Part shown: positions 42,680 to 49,577 of the stretch, piece by piece
Position numbering within the stretch: the stretch's first letter is position 1
How the letters are laid out: each line of letters starts with the position of its first letter
Source of the DNA: Paracoccaceae bacterium
GTDB taxonomy: Bacteria > Pseudomonadota > Alphaproteobacteria > Rhodobacterales > Rhodobacteraceae
DNA length: 49,577 nt
Direction of reading: 5' to 3'
Assembly (NCBI GenBank): GCA_007695345.1
Contig: REDZ01000057.1
Coordinates: 1 to 49,577 of the forward strand
Notes under the pieces: model-generated
Told to the model about the DNA's origin: nothing
Databases searched by the model: none
Seen by the model: only the letters and a program-made list of their open reading frames with translations
Made by a program: the position numbers and the translations under genes

Positions 42680-44197
42680 CTATTTCTTGTCCCGCAGGAC
42701 AAATGTGAATGTCAGGATCATGATGGCCGCGACCGTGTAAAGGCCGATGGCGATGGGGCTGGACAGGAGATGTGTCCATTCGCCTCGCCCGATCAGAAGT
42801 GCCTGACGCAGTGCGCGCTCTGCCCCCGGTGCCACGATGAAGCCCAGGATCAGGGGCGCCAGCGGGAAGTTATACATGCGCAGCACCACCCCCAGCAGCC
42901 CTGCAAACAACAGCACCCAGACATCGATCACCGAGTTTCCGGCCGCAAATGTGCCCAGAATCGCCAGCACACAGACGATCGGCAGCAGGATGCGCGACTT
43001 GATCATGGCAATCTTGGAATAGAAGGGCAGCAGGAATTGCGACAGGCCCAGATTGATGAAATTCGCATAGATCAGAATCAGGAACAGCGCATAGATCACT
43101 TCGGTATGGTCATAGATCAGCCGTGGCCCCGGTGTCATGCCCATCAGGATAAAGGCCGCACCGAACAGCGCCGCCGTTGCGCTGCCGGGGATGCCAAAGG
43201 CGAAAAGCGGGATCAGGGTCGAGCCGGATGTGGCGCTGTTGCCCGCCTCGGCCGCAGCGACCCCTTCCAGTGACCCCTTGCCGAATTCGTCCCCCTTGCG
43301 CGAAAAGCGTTGTGCCAGCCCATAGCTGATAAAGGCGGCCAGCGACGACCCGGCCCCTGGCAACGCGCCGATCAGCGTTCCCATGGTGGTGCCGATGCCC
43401 GTTGCCTTCAGCGTTGCAGTGAATTCCCGCATGGTCAGCTTGTCCTTGCTGGCGTCGTAATCGCCCAGCAGGGATTCGGCCTTTTGCCGCGTATCCTCCA
43501 TGATGCGGCTCGCCCGCTCCATCCAGGCCTTGGACAACTGGATGATCAGTTCGGATACGGCGAATATCCCCACCAGCACCGGGATCAGCGCCAAGCCGCC
43601 CGCCAGTTCGGGAATGCCAAAAGTCAGGCGCAAGGTGCCGCCCATCGGGTCGCGCCCGATCATGGCCAGCAGAACCCCCAGCGCCGCCATCGCGACCCCT
43701 TTGGCGACCTTGCCCTTGGTCAGCGCCGAAATCAGCAGCAACGAGAATGCATAGAGCGCGAAAAACTCGACCGGGCCGAATGTCAGTGCCACAATCGCCA
43801 GCGGCAATGCCAGAAAGATCAGCACCAGATCGCTGGTCGAATCCCCGATGACCGAGGAATAAAGCGCGGTCATCAACGCCTTGTTCGGATAGCCCTTCAG
43901 CTTGGCCTGATAGCCGTCAATCGCCGTGGCCGCCGAGCCTGGGGTGCCAGGCACCCCGAAAGATATGGCCGAGATTGACCCCCCAAACATCCCCCCCTTG
44001 TAGATGCCGGTCAGCAGCCCCAGGGCGGCGGCGGGTTCCAGAAAGAAGACGACGGGCAGCAGAATGGCGATCGCCATGTCACCGCTCAGGCCCGGAATGG
44101 CCCCCAGCGTGATGCCCATGAACACGCCGATGGCGACATAAAGAATGACTTCGGGGCTGAACGCGAGCGCCAGCGCAGGGATAAAGGATTCCAGCAT
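42680..44197 (-). CDS. tctA: Tripartite tricarboxylate-type transporter large membrane subunit
   Basis: A 505-residue permease with about a dozen hydrophobic segments and TctA signatures: GITLGAIPGLSGDMAIAILLPV (about 29-50), GGSISAISFGVPGTPGSAATAIDGYQ (72-97) and a second copy of the fold with IGALPGAGSSLAAFISYG and AEAGNSATSGSTLIPLFAFGIPGSATAALFGAAF. Length is normal. It lies between tctC and tctB on one strand, in the order C-A-B instead of the more common C-B-A. With TctB it forms the import complex that takes substrate from the TctC binding protein. Confidence 0.94.
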   Translation of the reverse strand: MLESFIPALALAFSPEVILYVAIGVFMGITLGAIPGLSGDMAIAILLPVVFFLEPAAALGLLTGIYKGGMFGGSISAISFGVPGTPGSAATAIDGYQAKLKGYPNKALMTALYSSVIGDSTSDLVLIFLALPLAIVALTFGPVEFFALYAFSLLLISALTKGKVAKGVAMAALGVLLAMIGRDPMGGTLRLTFGIPELAGGLALIPVLVGIFAVSELIIQLSKAWMERASRIMEDTRQKAESLLGDYDASKDKLTMREFTATLKATGIGTTMGTLIGALPGAGSSLAAFISYGLAQRFSRKGDEFGKGSLEGVAAAEAGNSATSGSTLIPLFAFGIPGSATAALFGAAFILMGMTPGPRLIYDHTEVIYALFLILIYANFINLGLSQFLLPFYSKIAMIKSRILLPIVCVLAILGTFAAGNSVIDVWVLLFAGLLGVVLRMYNFPLAPLILGFIVAPGAERALRQALLIGRGEWTHLLSSPIAIGLYTVAAIMILTFTFVLRDKK

Positions 44198-44322
44198 GAG
44201 GACCGCCCGATATCGAGATATGGGGATAGAACGACATCCGCGCTAAACGCGTGTCGCTCGGGTAACCTGCCCCCGCCGTGGCGCGTGCGCCGGGTGGCGG
44301 GGGCAGGATGGTCAGCCGTGGA

Positions 44323-45300
44323 TCACTCGATCTCGCCGATATCGCGCAGGATATTTCCGATCGACTCGACAGTCGCCATGTACAGCGTGTTCGAGTCTTC
44401 GGCGTTCAGCGGCTCGATCCCGGCATTGACCCGGTCGCTCATGGCCACAGCGGTGGGCGATGCCAGCGCCTCGATAAAGCAATCCTGCAGATGCTCGACC
44501 ACATCGGACGGGACATCACTGGTGCCAAAGATCATCAGCCACGCCGGCAGGACAACGTCATACCCGGACTCGCGGAATGTGGGCGTATCGGGCAGCACGG
44601 GCGAACGCTCTTCCGAGAACACGCCAAGCGCCGTCAACTCGCCCGAGGCGACTTCGGCAGCGATGCTGGCCGGCAGGGTCATGCCCAGGTCCATATGCCC
44701 GCCCATGATCAGGCTTCGCGTCTCACCACCGCCCGAGGTGGGAACATGGATGTTCTGAAGCCCGGTTTCCGATTCGAACAGGATCAGCGGCAGGTGCACC
44801 AGCCCCAGCGGCGAGGCATGGCCAAAGGTCAGAGTATCGGGGTTTTCGGTCGCGTATTCGACCCAATCATCGATTGTCTGAATCTCGTGATCGGGGCGTG
44901 TATAAACCGTGGGCAGCCATTCGGTGAAGTTCATGATCGGCTGCCAGTCCTCGTGGCTCCAGTCCACATCATCGACAAAGCCCGAGGTCACGATGGGACC
45001 GTAATCGGTGACCAGCAGCGTATGGCCATTGGGTTCGGCATTGCGCACGAAATTGACTGCTTCCAGCCCGGCGGCGCCCGACATGCTGACAACGTCGATG
45101 CGCGGGCCGCAGAATTCAGGCGCTGTGGCCGACAGCACGCGTGCCGTGATATCGCTGCCGCCGCCGGGGCCGAACGGAATGACCAGGCGAATCGGGTCGC
45201 TACCCAGCGGGCTGGCCGCACCCAACGTGGGCGCAATGGCCATCATGGCGGCAACAGCAGTCGCTGCGGCGCCTTTGCGGCTCGTGATGGTGTGAAACAT
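44323..45300 (-). CDS. tctC: Tripartite tricarboxylate-type substrate-binding protein
   Basis: A 325-residue periplasmic binding protein. The signal peptide is about residues 1-29 (AAATAVAAMMAIAPTLGAAS). The TctC/Bug pattern follows: PIRLVIPFGPGGGSDITARVL near the N-terminus of the mature part, SGAAGLEAVNFV, TLTFGHASPLGLVHLPLILFE and a GGHMDLGMTLPA segment. The start at 45298-45300 follows GGGAGA. It heads the tctCAB operon, and 81 bp upstream lies a site nearly the same as the GntR operator of the hydroxyproline operon, so its cargo is likely a hydroxyproline-type amino acid. Confidence 0.92.
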   Translation of the reverse strand: MFHTITSRKGAAATAVAAMMAIAPTLGAASPLGSDPIRLVIPFGPGGGSDITARVLSATAPEFCGPRIDVVSMSGAAGLEAVNFVRNAEPNGHTLLVTDYGPIVTSGFVDDVDWSHEDWQPIMNFTEWLPTVYTRPDHEIQTIDDWVEYATENPDTLTFGHASPLGLVHLPLILFESETGLQNIHVPTSGGGETRSLIMGGHMDLGMTLPASIAAEVASGELTALGVFSEERSPVLPDTPTFRESGYDVVLPAWLMIFGTSDVPSDVVEHLQDCFIEALASPTAVAMSDRVNAGIEPLNAEDSNTLYMATVESIGNILRDIGEIE

Positions 45301-45659
45301 GGACGTCTCCCTCGTTTGTGGACGCTGATACCGCGATTGCGGCGAAAGTGAGAAGTCTCGGGTTTTATCCCGATTGGATTTTGGATACATTATTCATTGT
45401 TGCGACATCCGGTCAAGTATCAGGGTGCGTTTCAACCAGCATCGCGGCCGTTCGAAACATTGGCTTCTTTCAAAACTAGCAAATTACGGGCAGGAAGAGT
45501 TACCGAAATTATGTTTTTTTCAAATAAAAGCACTGTCGAATTGCGCATTTGCAGACGCATCGTTCGAAATACGTCTTATGCTCAGGAAAACGGGTCATTG
45601 CATTCCAATCTGCAGATCAGCGCTGCCTGCCCGCATTTCGATCATGACAGGCTGATCCT
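45301..45659. other. Divergent promoter region between tctC and the MFS gene
   Basis: These 359 bp are AT-richer than the rest of the window. They hold the GntR-like site at 45381-45396 and presumably promoters for both flanking genes. Open frames here (for example 45397-45663) have atypical composition, no ribosome site and no family resemblance, so I call none. Confidence 0.55.
45381..45396. promoter_or_regulatory. GntR operator-like site upstream of tctC
   Basis: TTGGATACATTATTCA matches the minus strand of 36698-36713 (TTGGATACAATATACA) in 14 of 16 positions. It lies 81 bp upstream of the tctC start in AT-rich DNA. The likeness suggests that the GntR regulator controls transport and catabolism together. 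Confidence 0.6.
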
Positions 45660-46859
45660 GTGACCCCCCCTGCCCCACGCACACCGGTCTGGCCCGGATA
45701 TGGTCTGATCGTTGCAGCGCACTGCCTGGGGGCGATGAACCTGCTTGCCGTATTGGCCTGCTCGCCCCTGATCGCGGCAGATCTGGGGCTGTCGGCGGTC
45801 GAGATCGGCCTGATCGCAAGCGCCTATTCTGCCGCGTTGGGGGCTTTGTCCATCCCGGCCGGCAGGCTTGCCGACATCATCGGGGTGCGCGTCTCGTTGC
45901 TGCTGGCGGCCTTGACGACTGCTGCGGGGGCCTTTGTCATCGCAACGGGGGCCAGCTTTGGCATGGTGTTGGGCGGTATCCTGCTGTGCGGCACAGGCTA
46001 CAGTCTGGTCAACCCGGCAGCCGGGCGCGCCGTCCTGCTATGGTATCCGCCCGAACGCCGCGGCACACTGATGGGTATAAAGCAAACCGGCGTTCCGTTG
46101 GGCGGTACCATCGGGACAACCAGCGCGATCCTGGCCCCGGTCATCGGCTGGCAAGGGGTCATCGGTAGCATAGGCGCCATCACTGCGTTCTGCGGGCTGA
46201 TGTTTCTGATGCTGCCTTCCGACGGTTCTTCCAGGCCAATTGCCCGCTTGACGCTGCGCGATGAGCTTGCGGCCATCGGGCGGCTGTTTCGCAACCCTGT
46301 TCTGGGCCGGAACAATCTGGCAAGCGGGCTGACCAATGGCGGCCAGTTCATCTTGTGGAGCTATCTGACAGAGTTCCTGCGCGTTGGGGCGGGCTTCGGC
46401 CTGCCGCTGGCGAATGCCTGCCTGAGCATCCTGCATGTCAGCAGCATCGGCGGGCGTGTGTTCTGGGGCTGGCTGACAGATCGCGTCATGGGCGGCGATT
46501 CACGGATCACACTTTTGCTGCTGGCCGCGATCGGCGCGGGGGGGTTTGTGGCCATGACGCTGGTCACACAGGGCAATGCGACCCTGTTGATGCCTGTGTT
46601 GGCGGTTGCTCTCGGGGTCACGATCTGTTCAGCCACAGGGGTTCAGATGGCGCTAACCCTACAGACAGCGCCTGCGCCGCAGGCCGGTGGCGCTATTGGC
46701 TACAACATGCTGGCCACCAATATCGGCGGCGTCATTGCGCCCCCCGCTTTTGGCCTGGTGCTGGAACTGGGCGGCGGGTTTGCGCTGGCATGGGGGCTGA
46801 CGGCGCTGAGTGTCCTGCTGGCCTTTGCGTTTCTGTGGTGCGACCGCAAGCGCGGATAA
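45660..46859 (+). CDS. MFS transporter
   Basis: A 399-residue major facilitator superfamily protein with about 12 hydrophobic segments. The family loop between helices 2 and 3 is seen as PAGRLADIIGVRVSLL (about 67-82), with a matching one in the second half (GRVFWGWLTDRVMGG). YSAALGALSIP and LWYPPERRGTLMGIKQTGVPLGGTIG resemble cyanate/nitrate or sugar-acid type permeases. The start is a GTG at 45660; no strong ribosome site is present and the next in-frame ATG is at 45735, inside the first helix, so GTG is more likely. It may exchange a substrate of the neighbouring hydroxyproline locus, but nothing proves this. Confidence 0.87.
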   Translation: MTPPAPRTPVWPGYGLIVAAHCLGAMNLLAVLACSPLIAADLGLSAVEIGLIASAYSAALGALSIPAGRLADIIGVRVSLLLAALTTAAGAFVIATGASFGMVLGGILLCGTGYSLVNPAAGRAVLLWYPPERRGTLMGIKQTGVPLGGTIGTTSAILAPVIGWQGVIGSIGAITAFCGLMFLMLPSDGSSRPIARLTLRDELAAIGRLFRNPVLGRNNLASGLTNGGQFILWSYLTEFLRVGAGFGLPLANACLSILHVSSIGGRVFWGWLTDRVMGGDSRITLLLLAAIGAGGFVAMTLVTQGNATLLMPVLAVALGVTICSATGVQMALTLQTAPAPQAGGAIGYNMLATNIGGVIAPPAFGLVLELGGGFALAWGLTALSVLLAFAFLWCDRKRG

Positions 46860-46863
46860 ATGC

Positions 46864-48852
46864 CTATTCCGCGACGCGGTCGCGCGCCCAGCTCTGGATG
46901 GCCATGTCGCGGATCGCATCGATTTCGGCATCATCGACCGGTACGGTAAGCGGCGTGCGCAGCCCGTCATCATGGAAGATATACAGCCGTGAAGCGAATT
47001 GCGCGAAGGGCAGCGACCCCTCGCCCAGCCGCTCGCCATTGCCATGGGTCGAAACGACAATGCCAAGCCCCCAGTCCTGCCCGCTGTCATTATTGGGATT
47101 GAAGAAATAGACCCGCATCGCACCCGACTGGTCCAACGCCACGCGGACAATCGTGATGGCATGCCAGCCCACGAACACGCCATTGCTGTCGGTGACGGCA
47201 ATCCCGGCGGGTTGCGGGTGGACGACAGGTTCATTCCCATTATGCAGCGGGTGATAGGCCAGATAAAAATCGCGGATGAAGCGGTCATAATCGCGCAGCT
47301 TGCCTGTCGCGATATCGACCGCGATGTGGAATTCGCGCCCGACCCACCAACCATGCAATTCCGGGTTGATCCAGCGATGCGGATCCTCGGGGCGGCCCGC
47401 CACACGGCGACCCATCTCGGCATAGATCCGGTCCAGATGCGGGACAAGCAGCACCGATACGGGGTCGGCATCCAGCGGCGTATTCTGCGCCAGCCCGGCG
47501 GGCAGGGTGGCGGAATCCAGGGCATCGCCTTCGAAATACATGATGATGCGGTCATTCGCGGTGACCTGCGCCAGCAACCAGAACAGGTAATCAGGGTCGT
47601 TCAGCGCCCAGATCGACAGCGCGCGGGCCGATTGGCAGGTCGGGTTGTTCCCCTGCCCTACCCCCAGCGGCAGCCCCAGCAGACAGATAACGCCGCCCAC
47701 CAGTCGCTGATGCGGGCTGACCCCCTGTCCGAATGCCTGTATCAGCCCCGCTTCGCAATCGGGCGACAGGTTGGTGCCCAACAGCCGCCAGAGCGAGGGC
47801 GCGATGGGCGGCGAATACATGATCCCGCGCTCCAGCATCAGCGACAGGCCAAGCACCGACTGCGCCATGCCCGGATGAACGGCAGCTTCGATAAGCCTGT
47901 GCACAAGCGGCTGATAGCAGCGCAGTGCATCCAGCCCCGTGCTGCTGAGCCCCAGCGCATCAGGCAACAGATGCGCGTGCCCGCCATCCAGTATGAAGCG
48001 CAGGAATGCCGCATGGTAATCCGACACCAGCCCTGTGTCATGCATCGCGCGGGCCATGCCCGTCGCCTCGGCCTGCAGCGCACCGGAATCAGAGGCCGCC
48101 AGCCGCGCGCGATAGGACTCAAGACCGGGATCCTCGCGGCACAACTCGCTGGGGCCGAACAGCGCGCTGATCAGGCGGTCCGCGCCCGTGCGCGCATCAC
48201 GCACGCCGACACCAGTGCCTTCGCGCCCCATGGCAATGGCGATCTGCAATATCATGGATTTCACATGGTCCACCTGCAACGGGCGCTGACGCAGGATGCG
48301 CCAGACCTCATCAACCAACTGAGTCAATATCCCGTCCGTGCCTACAGCCTCCAGCAGGCGCTGCAGAAGCGCATCTACAATCGGGGTCAGCTCGGTCGCC
48401 TGGATCCGCGCAGCTTCTGTCCCCGGCCCGATGATCCGGTCGAGGTTGAGCGCCAGCACCTGCGTCAGGAAGTGATGCGCTGTCTCGCGCAACAGGCCCG
48501 GGGTCGTATGTTCGCCTTTCTGCACGGCCAGGAACCGCAACAGGCTCAGGCATTCCAGAACAACTGTTCGGTTGTCAGGCGAACGCAGCGTATTCCCGAC
48601 CATGCCGGGCACCAGCCCGGAGGGCATCGCCCAGTCGGTGCCGGTGAAGATGCCAGCATCATCCAGCGCGGCGGCGCGTGCTTCCAGTGCTGCCAGACCA
48701 CCGGGCAGCTTCAGCACACGTCGCGCTGCGTCCAGCACGCGGCCTTGATAGCTGATCTTGCCCACGGATGAGGCATCGGCAAGCTGTGCCAGCATCCGGT
48801 CGAAGCTGCGCGTCAGCGCGGGCAGGGGGTCTTGGTCGGACGTCATCGTCAT
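46864..48852 (-). CDS. Unknown 662-residue protein with papain-like Gln/Cys/His/Asn pattern
   Basis: I do not recognise the family. The start is set at the ATG 48850-48852; an upstream TTG-initiated extension lacks support. Residues about 1-380 are mostly alpha-helical. The C-terminal part contains VGQGNNPTCQSARALSIWA, with Q400 six residues before C406 as in papain (Gln19/Cys25), GWHAITIVRVALD with H564, and VYFFNPNNDSGQDWG with N585, which together look like the Gln/Cys/His/Asn set of a papain-like peptidase. The gene follows an ATP-grasp gene by 105 bp on the same strand. A cysteine hydrolase or transferase acting on a peptide or amide is a reasonable guess; there is no signal peptide. Confidence 0.75.
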   Translation of the reverse strand: MTMTSDQDPLPALTRSFDRMLAQLADASSVGKISYQGRVLDAARRVLKLPGGLAALEARAAALDDAGIFTGTDWAMPSGLVPGMVGNTLRSPDNRTVVLECLSLLRFLAVQKGEHTTPGLLRETAHHFLTQVLALNLDRIIGPGTEAARIQATELTPIVDALLQRLLEAVGTDGILTQLVDEVWRILRQRPLQVDHVKSMILQIAIAMGREGTGVGVRDARTGADRLISALFGPSELCREDPGLESYRARLAASDSGALQAEATGMARAMHDTGLVSDYHAAFLRFILDGGHAHLLPDALGLSSTGLDALRCYQPLVHRLIEAAVHPGMAQSVLGLSLMLERGIMYSPPIAPSLWRLLGTNLSPDCEAGLIQAFGQGVSPHQRLVGGVICLLGLPLGVGQGNNPTCQSARALSIWALNDPDYLFWLLAQVTANDRIIMYFEGDALDSATLPAGLAQNTPLDADPVSVLLVPHLDRIYAEMGRRVAGRPEDPHRWINPELHGWWVGREFHIAVDIATGKLRDYDRFIRDFYLAYHPLHNGNEPVVHPQPAGIAVTDSNGVFVGWHAITIVRVALDQSGAMRVYFFNPNNDSGQDWGLGIVVSTHGNGERLGEGSLPFAQFASRLYIFHDDGLRTPLTVPVDDAEIDAIRDMAIQSWARDRVAE

Positions 48853-48957
48853 TGTGGTCTTGTGTCCCAACAGCGTCAGCTGATTTGTCGCCACTGACCG
48901 CGAGAATTGCAAGCGCAGGTGCGGCGGGCACGCAATCGCCCGCCGCCAAAATGCACG

Positions 48958-49577
48958 CTAAACGTAAAAATCAAGCTCTTCCTGCGCCTTTAGCAGATCC
49001 CGCAGGCGGTGCGGGTCCTCGCCAAAGAAATAGACCAGCCCCCAATGGGTCCCGAATGCCGTGCGCTTGGTCACTTTCGTTTCCATCGGCGGGGCAAGTT
49101 CGTGGAATTCGAAATAGGGGTCGTTCTCGGTTTCCTCGGGCAGGCTGAGTTCGCTGACAACCCGGCGGCGCGGATAGACCCCGAAACAGCCCGCATGCCC
49201 AAGCGCATCCTTGACCGGTGTGGGGAAGAACGCGTCGAGTTCTTCCTGCGTGGCCTTGGGATCAAAGGCCAGCACAAGCCCTTGATAGGCATTGAAGCCA
49301 TAGGCGCGTTCCATCAGTTCGAACGCATTAAAGCCCGGCGGGCGATAGGCCACCTCGCCGAAATACATCGTGCCGTCATTTGTCACGAAATATTCCGGGT
49401 GGATGAATCCGAAATCGATGTCGAACACTTCAATCAGCTTTTCGATCTGTTCGGTGATCTTGGCGCGGTATTTTTCCAACTCGGGCGTGGCAGGCACAAA
49501 GACCGAATAGCCCAGCGTCACATATTCCGAGATGTTCAGAAACTGGATCTTGCGATCCTTGATCCACGCCTCGACCG
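48958..49577 (-). CDS. ATP-grasp-domain ligase, C-terminal part (cut by window edge)
   Basis: About 206 residues are present; the gene continues past the right edge, so no start is seen. The sequence shows the ATP-grasp C-terminal pattern: IKDRKIQFLNISEYVTLGYSVFVP, DIDFGFIHPEYFVTNDG, then MYFGEVAYRPPGFNAFELMERAYGFNAYQGLVLAF, whose Glu and Asn would bind Mg-ATP. ATP-grasp enzymes ligate a carboxylate to an amine or thiol through an acyl-phosphate. It is followed after about 105 bp by the papain-like protein, and the two likely work together. Substrate unknown. Confidence 0.82.
   Translation of the reverse strand, partial: VEAWIKDRKIQFLNISEYVTLGYSVFVPATPELEKYRAKITEQIEKLIEVFDIDFGFIHPEYFVTNDGTMYFGEVAYRPPGFNAFELMERAYGFNAYQGLVLAFDPKATQEELDAFFPTPVKDALGHAGCFGVYPRRRVVSELSLPEETENDPYFEFHELAPPMETKVTKRTAFGTHWGLVYFFGEDPHRLRDLLKAQEELDFYV

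Noticed and set aside
45397-45663. A possible 88-residue protein between tctC and the MFS gene
   Set aside because: AT-rich promoter DNA, no ribosome site, no family resemblance, and it contains no sign of selection visible by eye.
46999-48771. A 590-codon plus-strand open frame opposite the papain-like gene
   Set aside because: Composition (Arg/Gln/His-rich) and lack of any motif or ribosome site mark it as a shadow of the minus-strand gene.

Overview
The window is GC-rich, gene-dense DNA from an alphaproteobacterium, most likely a Rhodobacterales (Rhodobacteraceae) species. This rests on gene content and codon use: XdhABC-type purine genes, a TctABC-type transporter, a hydroxyproline locus with an enolase-superfamily dehydratase, and a Zur-type palindrome. 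No rRNA, tRNA, CRISPR array, phage gene or transposase was seen.

Left part (1-18000). An ABC permease runs off the left edge, divergent from a LysR regulator. Two gene pairs, A1/B1 (6656 down to 1559) and A2/B2 (17724 down to 15722), encode exported proteins and appear to be diverged copies of one two-gene module. B1 is a 1257-residue zinc-metalloprotease-like protein; B2 keeps the same N-terminal domain but ends in a coiled coil. A1 and A2 share a cysteine-containing domain that I do not recognise. Between the pairs lie a sugar epimerase, a FAH-family hydrolase, a frameshifted SRPBCC gene, a Xre/RES toxin-antitoxin pair, an ExoD-like protein, and a DUF4956 / VTC-domain / CotH-kinase operon that is convergent with B2.

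Middle (18000-28000). This part holds an enolase-superfamily sugar-acid dehydratase, a CobW-GTPase/DUF1826 operon behind a Zur-like operator, an SDR/FAH/amidohydrolase operon resembling oxidative L-fucose catabolism, an OLD-like ATPase whose Toprim residues look degraded, and a RidA protein. Short hairpin repeats sit in intergenic DNA here.

Purine cluster (27880-35802). A LysR regulator faces xdhA, xdhB, xdhC, a purine-type permease and guaD. xdhA and the permease are intact. xdhB has a frameshift, xdhC has an internal deletion plus frameshift, and guaD has a frameshift and lacks its second half. The purine oxidation route looks decayed, although some of the single-base events could be assembly errors.

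Hydroxyproline locus (35982-45300). A GntR/FCD regulator is divergent from a DapA-family deaminase, a hydroxyproline 2-epimerase, an FAD amino-acid oxidase, a cis-3-hydroxyproline dehydratase-like enolase-superfamily enzyme and a second proline-racemase-family protein with a Ser/Thr active-site pair. A convergent tctC-tctA-tctB transporter operon follows. The same 16-bp operator-like sequence, with 2 mismatches, lies upstream of both the catabolic genes and tctC, which suggests one regulon.

Right end (45660-49577). An MFS transporter is followed on the other strand by a two-gene set: an ATP-grasp enzyme cut by the window edge, then a 662-residue protein of unknown family with a papain-like Gln/Cys/His/Asn pattern.
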